From IMG/VR virus record IMGVR_UViG_3300028392_000118, positions 1 through 42,519 of that record: a DNA stretch of 42,519 bases; one strand, given 5' to 3'. The notes beneath the pieces are model-generated. The model made no database searches. It was not told the origin of the DNA and saw only the letters and a list, made by a program, of their open reading frames with translations. The number at the start of each line of letters is the position of its first letter. Within the stretch, counting starts at the first letter, position 1. Source of the stretch: a virus. Position numbers and translations under genes: made by a program. Positions 11,501 through 18,277 of this stretch are shown piece after piece.

Positions 11501-11661
11501 CTTTAAAGACACTCAGGACCCAGGCTAATCAAATTCGCGTCAACAAAGATATGAACATTAGAGAGCGCAAAGAACGGCTTGATGAAATAATTAAGATGGA
11601 AAATTTAGTCAAGAGGCAACTTTTGAATAACTTTGAATCTATTTCAAATATTAAACCCTAA
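5572..11661 (+). CDS. Giant polyvalent virion protein with HELTH metallopeptidase-like motif and LPD38-like region (2029 aa)
   Basis: The longest gene in the window and the last of the late operon. The N-terminus (PDGKRYGFEAPAGLSDYDV) resembles short N-terminal domains of phage internal or polyvalent proteins. A hydrophobic Ala/Gly-rich region follows (about 120-200). Residues about 345-760 are a Pro/Glu/Gln-rich linker. A zinc-metallopeptidase-like motif, MLHELTHA, lies at residues 817-821. The block NPAFAPMNFVRDALTNAF (about 1432-1449) resembles the LPD38 large polyvalent protein-associated domain, and a hydrophobic segment (about 1690-1712, AAALTGVGVSMFLMASMM) could enter a membrane. Length and multidomain build resemble phage proteins ejected with the DNA, such as the T7 gp16 type, but homology to gp16 is not claimed. 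The start follows the previous stop by 4 nt with a weak ribosome-binding site. It converges on a minus-strand gene, the stops overlapping by 4 nt. Confidence 0.78.
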   Translation: MTLYKIQGPDGKRYGFEAPAGLSDYDVNLLKNKFFAPPEAASAPPPAPKPETGFIPSVKRGYAGLESLIGDVLPAMAAHAVGADEYAKKQMKEAAASQEEIAKKYPAEVPSYKNVKDVGTGFKYIVESVGEAIPSILPSLFTGGAASIIGRGAVIAARTAAEDVVMKGAAAGVAEEALKKAALDAGVKAAQSTALKYEATGALAGSAAQNIPDVYQNIYEKTGKQDLGATLAFGGFNSILDAITPFNVMRKIKLTGIPEEQIAAAWYKRAGKGVLEGLATEGGTETLQEISSAAAERLVAQHGDFFTKENFERFINAGLKGGIGGGVITGATNVAFGKGPEAKNAPPAAEGATPSQQVLDQLATQQAAGTTSTEPAPATVPQTEAPIGATPGFKILEQEMAKITSPDKVPTLPPQESDTDKLKAYVEQQKAELANGVSSQGKPLNPFAKKKKEKKIAKLEAKLTETPNAEPVTPTTGTSVSVPSGPDTNVAPATGTEGNQLPGVVPAGENVPSVVAGEAKQQAPVTEKAEQQAPVTEKVRQDNIVNLGEKRKERVAEIEDAARAKWNSELFNEALQNQLNVLTDLHVKGIATDEDVNNFENIIDNSDDSMIAVAKISKLLAPLKKADRAAKQQRIETPAANEEPSVTETPEDIETTQEEQAAPAPEPVTHTEDQIDDYNAAAEYHNEQKGNEERQLPTYDKLTPEQKTSYFSTNPTNGEEYDEAANKLAKEIHGKRKPKEAPIPPDVSDMQAVIQRIRTASDNPLHKALATLFNSLKLNTKLKFVNSLPDGRVAEYNPDNDTIYATKKGMDETVMLHELTHAATVKSIYDYLNEKIQDETRGDAMVHLEFLMEQSRQDLGTKFPEAYEDLYEFIAHAITDAEFQKALEATPITKENSIFNRNTNAFTDFIRSIFQFLGLLNDKSNFKAEAFKALEDIVSAPPKSGVPVGQTLGFTKTQTTKQAPTAPQTDKEIIESALNQVRPMVQTRNVRSSIRGLFTKQGAQWMVERFQNDRYPLKLAEDRGVLFNVIERMGDKVNNVYGQITRSSGMAVDLFNRHMKFPVQDANDAVKRYADKRGIDVKEALAELHLILETRHEPERRAVLFMLNVPLDEVNQILEFHGKNYSAYGFRDEVLRLLGNPTELEKLGNTPLQLRAMMDKIIHSVQNDVNSPFRAKRQEVIKKRGEPEYKEVDPKVFNINDPAYNVIANRTPHEVNVIRQKLDTAENKAEIDDVAEKIKAVHEQTKFLNKMANYQSKPVSNVIEFYDFDHYVPFKGRPNAVTQAAEELDFDSQKLGGEMQEGQDRMEGRLSESENAVLQSLADGASAAMRAGRKDLTLSIKNAIEKGVAILQGRPVVTINFDDRFRGIVDKQSIVGQNKIFHYNEDGTINVIEITDKRQSEAIRRSYRESQPIMDAINSLTSGIGQTHTRYNPAFAPMNFVRDALTNAFTIGAELGPARAGSLLTFIATEVASGGLAKSLRFSRLYANGKFNEIKALAGGDKSYNSLNDSERYYRDLSSYVTQGGKVSYLQGIAAKGALDQLIKEVGRSGILQKKDQVDKFIDIYNDMFELSSRVASYRFLKEEIAKDNIKKGMDPAKAEADAEIQAVEYAKNLANFEQVGRWGKNAGALFMFFRPAATGAVRAIEALAPAFSRINEAEFRANEKERGMSDKQIDEALATLKARQQHARVMAAALTGVGVSMFLMASMMSGDDDQGRNKVLSDDMSRWTRYARFPIPGTDIIFQIPWGFGLGSFAAAGAQIASMFAGRTSMADGLSNIVTIGLDSFLPIPISRISPVDNFPAWAMDSVTPSPLRPFFEYVMNLDGLGREIYNNRQTKYGDAFTGGDNIPELYKYAARELFNATNGAVDWSPNTIYFFASNYVDGIAKALTGAVNLGLSVTGQKDIDLKNDTLFLNSFFGSKSNVDAREFSKVENQIKGVEKRINALKDKPEQFEQYMNENPTDYYLVQFYNQQINGSLKTLRTQANQIRVNKDMNIRERKERLDEIIKMENLVKRQLLNNFESISNIKP

Positions 11662-11879
11662 CTAACTCTCCATGCCCTAACACCGAGAATATGCTTCTCG
11701 GTTGTAGTGAAACATCGGCATTTAATGCCAGATTGTTTTGCCGTGGTATCAATCACATAGGCCATGTATGCAGGGCGCATCGTTGGTATAAAGAAGCTGT
11801 CCCCTACATCCATGCCTGTGTATGGAAATATCCAAGTCGGTTCGTCAAGCGGTTGCGATTCCGTCAGTCTCTTTTTCAT
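11658..11879 (-). CDS. Small conserved phage protein (73 aa), last gene of the leftward operon
   Basis: The start was chosen at the Met that begins MKKRLTESQ, because the 15 upstream in-frame residues lie entirely within the primase-helicase coding region and look unnatural. The core GMDVGDSFFIPTMRP and the ending HILGVRAWRVS have the look of small phage proteins I recall near replication genes: a glycine turn, aromatic beta-strands and a terminal VRAWR motif. No function is known to me. It overlaps the end of the primase-helicase by 35 nt in another frame, has no clear ribosome-binding site and is probably translated by coupling. It also overlaps the stop of the convergent virion gene by 4 nt. 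Confidence 0.6.
   Translation of the reverse strand: MKKRLTESQPLDEPTWIFPYTGMDVGDSFFIPTMRPAYMAYVIDTTAKQSGIKCRCFTTTEKHILGVRAWRVS
11682..11702. other. Perfect 8-bp hairpin at the convergent late/early junction
   Basis: ACCGAGAA and TTCTCGGT are separated by TATGC, 20 nt after the late operon stop. There is no T-run on either strand, so this is not a textbook intrinsic terminator. It lies inside the coding end of the 73-aa gene. It could end or pause convergent transcripts or stabilise 3' ends. Confidence 0.4.
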
Positions 11880-14685
11880 TGAATAAGTAGGATATGTCCA
11901 TCTCGATCTTGTAGGCTTGCACATTGTGCGAACCTACGGCGTCCCGCCAACCAGCAGCCATCTGCTTCTTGAACTTACCCTTGAGTATGCCTGACTGCTC
12001 TAAGCGCGTCTCAAACTCCTTGGGGCCTAGCTTGATATCACGCAAGTAGTCTTTCATGGCAGAAGACGATATCCAAATCAGACCCTCTTCAACTTCAGCA
12101 CGGATGTATAGCGCATTGCGTGGCTCAGTAGATACCTTGCCATCCTTGATAACAAGGATGTTGGCAATGTTCTTATTGATGAAGTCTCCAAGTATATCGG
12201 TGCGGTTGTCTAGGTCATCTCGCGCCTTACCATTGATGATATTGATAAAGTCTTGGCCTACCACAGAGAAGATTCTGTCTAGATCAAAAGCAAATAGTGC
12301 TAGATCATTGCCAATCTCACCGCTCTTACGGGACACTGCCAGTAGATTAGCAAGGAATCGATACTCACTATTCTTTGTGTACTCCTCTCCAATGCGCAGA
12401 TACATTTTGTCAATAGAACTCTTGACTTCAGGAGTGCCTCGTCTAAACAATTCTTTAACAAAGATAGGTCCAGCATGGCCATAGTGTGTTTTGAATACAT
12501 CAAACATTACCTTACCGCGTTCTGCAGTTAGCTCGTATCCGGCAACATCAGGCATCTTCAAGTATGGTTCAAGCAAGCGCACATTCTCTGCGTTGGTGTT
12601 GGACTTGAATATTGCCATGATATCTTTCATGGGCGTGTTGGTAGTGATAACACCGATCTGCTTGGTATTGAACGATGCTTCGCGCTCCTCGTTGGTAGAG
12701 GCTTTTAATCTGATCTTGGGCTGACCTGATGAAATGTTATAGATCAAATGCGACATGAACTTACCATCTGCATTGGACTGCTCATCTAATGGGAACGGAA
12801 TATTCTTCAGGGTAATCATCCGCTGAATCAATGCGTTCTGCGTACCATCAAACACTGCTAGTGCATCGGGCTTGCCCCATATACTACTCATGCCTAACAT
12901 AGCGCCAGTCTTACCACATCCTGGGGGCCCAGCCAATGATAGTGTGACTCCATTAACGTTTGTTAACTCCATGAGTATCGAACCAAACCCACAAAGCAAA
13001 GTAAATGCGTGCCACTCATAGCCTGGGTCATTAAACATCTGAACGGCTTCTTTCCATGATTGGAAACTGCCACTCGCATGTAAATGCTTAACAACATTCT
13101 TTGACATTGGTGATGTAGGTGCATGGCGTATTGATCCATCAGCCATATACTCATCGTTTCCAATTACAAATGATTCTAAATTTTCTGTCCATCCTTGTTG
13201 AATTCTCATGACATCTGCTCTCTTAGTTGAGGTTAAATAAGTTGACCACTTTACTAAATAGCTCTGCACTTTGGATATGCTTGTTGGCTCAAAGGTGACG
13301 CTATTGTTCAGTAGTATTGTTTTCAGTTTCTCTTGTGATCCTACATCCTTCAAAGGTAAGAAATATTCTTTCACTCCTTCAAGGGGTAATTCAACATTCA
13401 TAACCAAGCACTCACCATCGTGAGGGGAATATAAACGTTGCACAGGGTAAGTTGCAAAGGGTAATAATAGTTCGTCTGGGTCTTGTACCATTCCTTTCTT
13501 TGTCGATCTTAGGGCGGGAGTATAGTATACGCCCCCAGTTGCTCCCTTGGAAAATGGTTTTAGGAAGTCAGGGAATACTACCCTTTTTCCTTCCACTTGC
13601 CTAGGTGCGTCCTCTTCGGCGCTATCTTGTTCGGTCGGTTCCAATTCTTCTGGGATTCTGAGAACTTCTCCAAGTTTGATAGGCCCTGATATCTTGCCTC
13701 TGTATGGGCATCCCTCGCATCCCGCTCTATTGGCTCGTTCAAATGCTTCACAGCCATGAGACCACTCAGCGGCGGTAAGGGATTGCGCTGACTTGCTACT
13801 TGTATTGTTGGCATCATATCGCGGGTCGTGTTCTGACATTGTATGTATGGCAGTATCGCCATCACGACACCTGCTGGCGACAGATATTCCAGCGTACCAC
13901 AATGGCTCCTCGCAACCAACTTCGGTGAGTAATTTCTTAATTTGTCCACAACCTGTTCCTTCCAAACTTTTTGTAGCTATCGTTGCAAAGTCGTATTCAA
14001 AATTACTTCTCCTTGCTTCATAAATAGCTTTGGTATCGTCATCTAAGCCTTTCTCAACATTCTTCAAATCAAACTTGGGCGCAATGCTACCCAAGGCGTG
14101 CGCTAGGCTTTCAAATGGGTGAGTCTGTACATCAGTCAATAAGTCTGATGGCATGGGTGGGTCGTATCTATAGTTAGATGTCCCTGGGATTCTCATCAAC
14201 CGCGCCGCGTCAGCGGGTACGGCTTCATCAATCACCATCTTGTGGTCTAAGCATAACTGCTTAAACTGTTTTGCATACCCTTTCCATTCTTCTCCTGCAA
14301 TCTCCTCATCAAATATCCAGTAAGCATGTATCCCGCCACCTGAATCTATGACTACGGGTAAAGGCCAGTTAATTTCTGTACAGAATCTATCAATATCGGT
14401 TAGCGCGGCTTCCTTGCTATCGTATTTAGCTTTTCCGTGCATGACATCTAAGTCAAGAAAAAATGCCTTTACAAACACACATGTGTCGGCAGTACGTCTG
14501 AGTCCAGAATAAGTTCCTGGTGTGAAGTAAACATTAATATTTGCATCTATGAACTTCTGCGCTATAGCAAGCGCTTTATCCATGTTTGTTTCAAATCTTG
14601 GTGTTATCTTTCCATCTTTATCTATTCCAGCAATGCACACATACCCCTGCGTTGGGAAAATTTTCTCAAAAAATTGTTTGTTCAT
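11845..14685 (-). CDS. Bifunctional AEP-type primase (primase-polymerase) and DUF927-like helicase (946 aa)
   Basis: The N-terminal third has archaeo-eukaryotic primase motifs: FFLDLDV with the metal-binding DxD (residues about 78-80), SGGGIHAYW with the catalytic His (115-123), and ARLMRIPGTSNYR (161-173). A Cys-rich stretch, CEAFERANRAGCEGCPYRG, follows at about residues 320-340 and may bind zinc. The C-terminal half has a Walker A GPPGCGKTG (about 585-593), a Walker B-like FPLDEQSN and TTNTPM as sensor, in the order seen in DUF927-type superfamily 3/AAA-like phage helicases. The protein probably primes and unwinds DNA for the phage family A polymerase. It is the penultimate gene of the leftward operon. 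Its ATG lacks a clear ribosome-binding site and lies just below a palindrome with a T-run, so its expression may be attenuated. Confidence 0.88.
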   Translation of the reverse strand: MNKQFFEKIFPTQGYVCIAGIDKDGKITPRFETNMDKALAIAQKFIDANINVYFTPGTYSGLRRTADTCVFVKAFFLDLDVMHGKAKYDSKEAALTDIDRFCTEINWPLPVVIDSGGGIHAYWIFDEEIAGEEWKGYAKQFKQLCLDHKMVIDEAVPADAARLMRIPGTSNYRYDPPMPSDLLTDVQTHPFESLAHALGSIAPKFDLKNVEKGLDDDTKAIYEARRSNFEYDFATIATKSLEGTGCGQIKKLLTEVGCEEPLWYAGISVASRCRDGDTAIHTMSEHDPRYDANNTSSKSAQSLTAAEWSHGCEAFERANRAGCEGCPYRGKISGPIKLGEVLRIPEELEPTEQDSAEEDAPRQVEGKRVVFPDFLKPFSKGATGGVYYTPALRSTKKGMVQDPDELLLPFATYPVQRLYSPHDGECLVMNVELPLEGVKEYFLPLKDVGSQEKLKTILLNNSVTFEPTSISKVQSYLVKWSTYLTSTKRADVMRIQQGWTENLESFVIGNDEYMADGSIRHAPTSPMSKNVVKHLHASGSFQSWKEAVQMFNDPGYEWHAFTLLCGFGSILMELTNVNGVTLSLAGPPGCGKTGAMLGMSSIWGKPDALAVFDGTQNALIQRMITLKNIPFPLDEQSNADGKFMSHLIYNISSGQPKIRLKASTNEEREASFNTKQIGVITTNTPMKDIMAIFKSNTNAENVRLLEPYLKMPDVAGYELTAERGKVMFDVFKTHYGHAGPIFVKELFRRGTPEVKSSIDKMYLRIGEEYTKNSEYRFLANLLAVSRKSGEIGNDLALFAFDLDRIFSVVGQDFINIINGKARDDLDNRTDILGDFINKNIANILVIKDGKVSTEPRNALYIRAEVEEGLIWISSSAMKDYLRDIKLGPKEFETRLEQSGILKGKFKKQMAAGWRDAVGSHNVQAYKIEMDISYLFNEKETDGIATA

Positions 14686-14696
14686 TTTCGCAGAGA

Positions 14697-14723
14697 CAAA
14701 AATAGCGGGGACATCCCCGCTAT
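14697..14723 (-). terminator. Perfect 10-bp palindrome plus T5 (terminator/attenuator or operator) upstream of the primase gene
   Basis: ATAGCGGGGA and TCCCCGCTAT are separated by two bases (14702-14723). On the minus strand the stem runs straight into TTTTTG. It fills the 50-nt gap between the HTH gene and the primase-helicase gene. GC-rich stem plus T-run fits an intrinsic terminator that would lower primase expression. The strict two-fold symmetry also fits a binding site for the neighbouring HTH protein. Confidence 0.6.
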
Positions 14724-14735
14724 GGTTACAAGTGA

Positions 14736-15056
14736 TTAACCTACTTTAATTGGACGACCAATCATGTCCTTTAAGTAAGCGCGTGCGTCAGCGAGGTTCT
14801 TGCATGGTAGCAGTCCTCTTTGAAAATCCTCTTCTACAAGTTGAATAAATGTTTCGATCTTCGCGCGTTTTTTGTGGCGAATGTGTCCACCCCTAAACCA
14901 TGTATGAATGGTCTGACGAGTTGTATCAAAGACTTGAGCTATATATGATGCGGGGAAGTTTGCTTTGATGCACGTATCAGCTAAGTCAATACCTAACCGA
15001 TACGGGCCCACTTCCTTCACAGTATCAACTAAGTCAGTACTGTATGTTCGTGACAT
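14736..15056 (-). CDS. Helix-turn-helix DNA-binding protein (106 aa)
   Basis: Residues about 36-58 (ASYIAQVFDTTRQTIHTWFRGG) form a clear helix-turn-helix: an alpha-helix, a short turn and a recognition helix TRQTIHTWF. It resembles the Myb/transposase-type HTH of small phage regulators. The C-terminus (KNLADARAYLKDMIGRPIKVG) looks like a short helix. The start overlaps the upstream stop as TAATG, so it is translationally coupled to the candidate ssDNA-binding gene. It could autoregulate the downstream primase through the palindrome at 14702-14723 or act as an origin or iteron binder. Both are inference. Confidence 0.75.
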   Translation of the reverse strand: MSRTYSTDLVDTVKEVGPYRLGIDLADTCIKANFPASYIAQVFDTTRQTIHTWFRGGHIRHKKRAKIETFIQLVEEDFQRGLLPCKNLADARAYLKDMIGRPIKVG

Positions 15057-15883
15057 TACTTCTTAGTCCATTTCTTCACAATGTCGCTTACATCCTCTAC
15101 CTTCTCAGGCGTAGGCTTCTTCACATCACGCTTAACAGGGTCTGCAACTTCAAGCGCTTCAACTTGTGTATCAGACTTGTACACTGTGAGTTTAATAGCG
15201 TTCTCCGCTGCGGGTGACTTACTCTGTGCCAAGAGAATGTTCTTGAGTTCGGGGCCCGCCGCGCCAATAGGCGAGAAGAGCAAACGTGGAACAGGAGAGT
15301 TAATATCAAACTCCATCTTGGTGATCACTTTGCCAGCACTAACATTGTTGTTAGCAAGCATTTGAACGTAGGGTCTGAAAGGCCATCTGCCGTTCTCTTC
15401 CTTACCAAATGTGCTAGTAGCGGGCAGAACTAACTGATGCACATGCCCAGCGGGATCGTTGGGTAGAACAACTGCAGTTCTCCAAGACAAACGACATGCT
15501 GTACCTGTACCGCCTGTACCTGAACCCTTAACGGATTGTGGGCAGTTAGAGCATGAGTCTGACTGTGGCTCTTCGACTTCTGCATCAGGAGTCTTAGAAT
15601 CGTTTGACCAACAAGCGGGAGCTAGTTTAACGCCCTTCTTGTATGTTGAGTTGTAGTATTGACGTGATGCCTCATGTGCCATCTTAACAAAGATAACATT
15701 CATAGAGCTATCTCCATTTACGGAGACTTCTTTACCACCTACTATTTTGCGAAACACTCGACCCTCAATAGAGATTCTTACGTTTCCGCCAGTAGCGTTA
15801 CCTGCTACTGCTTTGGTATCTTCATCAAGACCTAGTTCTACTAGATTGTCTACGCCTAAAATTGTTGCTAAATCGTTGCTCAT
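15056..15883 (-). CDS. Candidate single-stranded DNA-binding protein with a Cys cluster (275 aa)
   Basis: The N-terminal half has beta-rich segments (NVRISIEGRVFRKIVGG, SMNVIFVKMAHEASRQYY). A Cys cluster follows: C at PACWSND, then CSNCP, then ACRLSW (about residues 90-132), which could hold one zinc ion. Then comes a strand-rich region (HQLVLPATSTFG, RPYVQMLANNN, KVITKMEFDINSPVPRLLFSP). The tail is Lys/Val/Pro/Glu-rich, ending in KKWTKK, so the classical acidic SSB tip is absent. The assignment rests on its place between SNF2/coiled-coil genes and HTH/primase genes and on a general resemblance to zinc-containing phage ssDNA-binding proteins. I did not recognise a diagnostic OB-fold motif. 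It has a good AAGGAAA ribosome-binding site. Confidence 0.5.
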   Translation of the reverse strand: MSNDLATILGVDNLVELGLDEDTKAVAGNATGGNVRISIEGRVFRKIVGGKEVSVNGDSSMNVIFVKMAHEASRQYYNSTYKKGVKLAPACWSNDSKTPDAEVEEPQSDSCSNCPQSVKGSGTGGTGTACRLSWRTAVVLPNDPAGHVHQLVLPATSTFGKEENGRWPFRPYVQMLANNNVSAGKVITKMEFDINSPVPRLLFSPIGAAGPELKNILLAQSKSPAAENAIKLTVYKSDTQVEALEVADPVKRDVKKPTPEKVEDVSDIVKKWTKK

Positions 15884-15892
15884 GAATTTTCC

Positions 15893-16297
15893 TTAAACTA
15901 ATGTTGAACTAACTGGAGCCTTGCGAATTACGATATCGTATTCACGCATGGCATTTATGCCGACAGGGAGTCCTTCTCTGCCTTCCATAAATTCTTTAAA
16001 ATTCTTTTGACTGATACGGCGGTCAAGCAAATCAATAGACGCTTCGGTCTCAATGAAATTCTTGAATGCGTCCCAATCAGTACAAAAGAAACGTTCCTTC
16101 ACTTGGCGTGTTACTGTGCCACTTGAAGTCTTTAAACCATTGGTGTTTGTCTCGGTACAAATCGCAAGCAAAGCCGCTTTGATCTGTTCCATTGCATCTT
16201 TCATCTCTGCATCTTCCATCTCGTACTCTGCTTTGAGAGTCTCTCTCGCTCTGCGCATCTCAATAAAGTCTGCGACTAATTCTTCTGCGTTATTCAT
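15893..16297 (-). CDS. Conserved phage protein with N-terminal coiled coil (134 aa)
   Basis: Residues 1-45 are a charged amphipathic helix (ELVADFIEMRRARETLKAEYE and onward), probably a coiled coil. A compact domain follows with LKTSSGTVTRQVKERFFCTDWDAF cut across residues about 55-78, then LLDRRISQKNFKEFMEG and a final beta-strand. I have seen this pattern (SSGT, then TDWD, then ...RRIS...) in phage replication modules but know no proven function. It overlaps the SNF2 stop by 8 nt and precedes the candidate ssDNA-binding gene by 9 nt, so it is very likely a replication or recombination accessory protein. Confidence 0.65.
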   Translation of the reverse strand: MNNAEELVADFIEMRRARETLKAEYEMEDAEMKDAMEQIKAALLAICTETNTNGLKTSSGTVTRQVKERFFCTDWDAFKNFIETEASIDLLDRRISQKNFKEFMEGREGLPVGINAMREYDIVIRKAPVSSTLV

Positions 16298-17858
16298 CTT
16301 CTAACTCCTCGTTGTACAGGTCTACCAATTTCTCGTGCAAATCAACTTTGTTCTGCAACATCGTATACATGCGCTTCTCCACCTCAGACCCTTGAAGGTG
16401 TATCACTGTCATTTTATTTTTTTGTCCTACTCTGTCAATGCGGGCTATACATTGTAGATAAGTTTCGACTGACATTACAGGAGACCAAAAAATAACTGTA
16501 TCGGCGGCCGTCAATGTTACACCATGTGAAGCCGCTTGTGGTTGGATGAGTAAAACCCTCGGGTTTACCATAGTTTGAAAATTGTTGAATGTTATTGAAC
16601 GTTGATTCGCAGTGACATCTCCTGAAATTACTGCATTAGATACTCCGTGTTTATCTAAACATGTCTTAATAAGTGTTAGCGTATGTTTATACGGAACAAA
16701 AATTAATACTTTATTAGATGTTTCTTCAATCACCTCTAGCATAACGTTGAGTCTAGGTGACACATCGAACTCAACTACATTACCATCATCAGTGTAGACT
16801 GCTCCACCTGACAACTGTAATAATCTTGACAGAGCAGACGCGGCATTGACAGTGCTTATAGTTTCGCCCACTGTTTGAATCTGCATCTCTTTAACTAACT
16901 CTTTGTAGAACTTGGTAGCTTGTGGTGTAAGTGGTATGAGTCTCGTCTGGTGAATTAAATCAGGAAGATCAAGACACTGTGCCTTCTCGTATCGGATCGC
17001 GGGTTGCAATGCGCCATATACTGTATCTCTCGCATTCGGTTTCGGAACCCACTTAAAACGCGTCAATTGAGTCATCACCATGTCTTTCCAAGCGGTCATA
17101 TACTTGGGTACTCTTTGAGGTGAAACGAGCTTGGCGAGGCCAAACGCATCGATGGGAGACTGTGCAGATGGTGTGCCTGTCATCATCCATAGCCAAGTGT
17201 TTGGCCTGATCATACGCGCGAGAGTACGCCAACGCTTTGTGGATGGATTCTTGTATGCGTTCGCTTCATCCACGATAATCAAATCAAACCCTGCTTGCAC
17301 AATATCTTTCTCTACAACATTCACACCATCGTAATTGATGATGACAAACTCATATGTGCCGTTGATTATCTTTTGACGTTTAGATGTTGAGCCGTGTGCT
17401 ATGCCACATGTTCTGTGCATAGTTGTTTTAAACAAATCGGCTTGCCATGCGCTTTGCATGATTGAGAGTGGGCAAATCACCAATACACGTTTGATAAATC
17501 CCATGTGCATGAGGTAGTCAGCCGCCCATATCGCCGCCGATGTTTTACCTGTACCCGCTTCGTTAAAGCAAAACGCACGTTGGTGAAGTGTCAGAAACCT
17601 AGAAGTATCTCTTTGGTGATCGAATGGTTTAAACATTCCCGGCCAGGCGTAAGAGTATTCGATGGGTGAAGGAACTCTTACTACATGCCCAGCTATCTTT
17701 GCCAGCTCTTGCATTTCCTCAAGATTAAAATAAACAAGTACGTCAGACAAATTGCCATGAGTACCGAGTATCTCTGAGCGTGATATGCAATGCTTGATTA
17801 GCTTTGCGGTGTCGTGAGGGCACTGAAAGTTCACTGCCTCGTTACCAATTAAAATCAT
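16290..17858 (-). CDS. SNF2-family DEAD/DEAH-like helicase/ATPase (522 aa)
   Basis: Walker A AGTGKT is at residues 101-106 (motif I) and DEAN at 197-200 (motif II, in place of DEAH/DEGH). Next come MMTGTPSAQSP (motif III) and VLIFVPYKHT, then motifs V and VI (VTLTAADTVIFWSP, then QCIARIDRVGQKNKM). This is the SNF2/RapA-type order on a short two-domain core with no extra domains, as in phage replication helicases. It should translocate on duplex DNA and remodel forks or recombination intermediates. It has a GAAAGG ribosome-binding site 6 nt before the ATG. It is the first gene after a long structured leader and a TTGACA/TACAAT promoter near 18231-18258, and it is followed by overlapping replication genes. 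Confidence 0.9.
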   Translation of the reverse strand: MILIGNEAVNFQCPHDTAKLIKHCISRSEILGTHGNLSDVLVYFNLEEMQELAKIAGHVVRVPSPIEYSYAWPGMFKPFDHQRDTSRFLTLHQRAFCFNEAGTGKTSAAIWAADYLMHMGFIKRVLVICPLSIMQSAWQADLFKTTMHRTCGIAHGSTSKRQKIINGTYEFVIINYDGVNVVEKDIVQAGFDLIIVDEANAYKNPSTKRWRTLARMIRPNTWLWMMTGTPSAQSPIDAFGLAKLVSPQRVPKYMTAWKDMVMTQLTRFKWVPKPNARDTVYGALQPAIRYEKAQCLDLPDLIHQTRLIPLTPQATKFYKELVKEMQIQTVGETISTVNAASALSRLLQLSGGAVYTDDGNVVEFDVSPRLNVMLEVIEETSNKVLIFVPYKHTLTLIKTCLDKHGVSNAVISGDVTANQRSITFNNFQTMVNPRVLLIQPQAASHGVTLTAADTVIFWSPVMSVETYLQCIARIDRVGQKNKMTVIHLQGSEVEKRMYTMLQNKVDLHEKLVDLYNEELEDE

Positions 17859-17894
17859 TAACTACCTTTCAACTAAATTAAAAATGTTTGACGA

Positions 17895-17970
17895 ATGGGG
17901 GGACGCGCCCCCCATACGGATAGTCCTGTCGCGGGGAAAGGTTACAGGAGTAAAAAGCCCACCGACTATC
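17895..17970 (-). other. Structured leader RNA candidate upstream of the SNF2 helicase
   Basis: On the minus strand, GATAGT (17970-17965) can pair with ACTATC (17924-17919), and directly inside it CCTGT (17948-17944) pairs with ACAGG (17929-17925). Just downstream is a very stable hairpin, AT plus six G, loop CGCGT, six C plus AT (17915-17895). The T-rich stretch follows only about 12 nt later, so the GC hairpin is not a normal terminator. The whole 420-base gap 17859-18277 has no convincing gene; a 28-codon frame starting with ATGGGAGCGCC lacks a ribosome-binding site. An attenuator, riboregulator or small RNA is possible. Confidence 0.45.
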
Positions 17971-18194
17971 TGATATTGTTTTGCTCTGCAAAGTAAGCTA
18001 ACGATCCACTAAATACCTAATGACCGATCGGTTTGAGTCCGACAACTTGATACCAACAGAAGTAGAGACTGATTGCGGTTGCGACCCGCATGGAGCATCG
18101 GGATGAAGATGTTAACGCTAGATTACTGGCCAGACTCCAGACGTTCAGCGCACCCATGACCGACTTCTTCCCACACAATCTCTACATCTCTTGG

Positions 18195-18224
18195 TGTTGG
18201 CGCTCCCATGAAGTTTCGCCAACA
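18195..18224 (-). other. 5'-terminal mRNA hairpin of the SNF2-operon transcript
   Basis: A perfect 8-bp inverted repeat, TGTTGGCG and CGCCAACA, with a 14-nt loop. Its outer base at 18224 is the 7th base after the -10 box, so the predicted transcript starts with the stem. Four other leftward promoters show the same arrangement. Confidence 0.6.
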
Positions 18225-18230
18225 TTAACT

Positions 18231-18258
18231 ATTGTATGGGTGCTTTTGAAAATGTCAA
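18231..18258 (-). promoter_or_regulatory. Sigma70 promoter for the SNF2/primase operon
   Basis: On the minus strand TTGACA (18258-18253) is followed after 16 nt by TACAAT (18236-18231). This is a full -35 match and a 5/6 -10 match. It lies just downstream of the HNH-like gene stop, in the longest gap of the leftward block, and points at the SNF2 gene 370 nt away. Confidence 0.75.
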
Positions 18259-18277
18259 GTATTGAAATGAAAATATT

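Noticed and set aside
18020-18045. T-arm-like sequence (CGGTTTGAGTCCG) in the SNF2 leader
   Set aside because: It has T in place of the invariant C56, and no matching acceptor stem, D-arm or anticodon arm at tRNA distances on either strand. Not a tRNA.
17990-18190. 28-codon ORF starting ATGGGAGCGCC on the minus strand in the SNF2 leader
   Set aside because: No ribosome-binding site and its start lies inside the 5' hairpin loop. Listed only as part of the leader.
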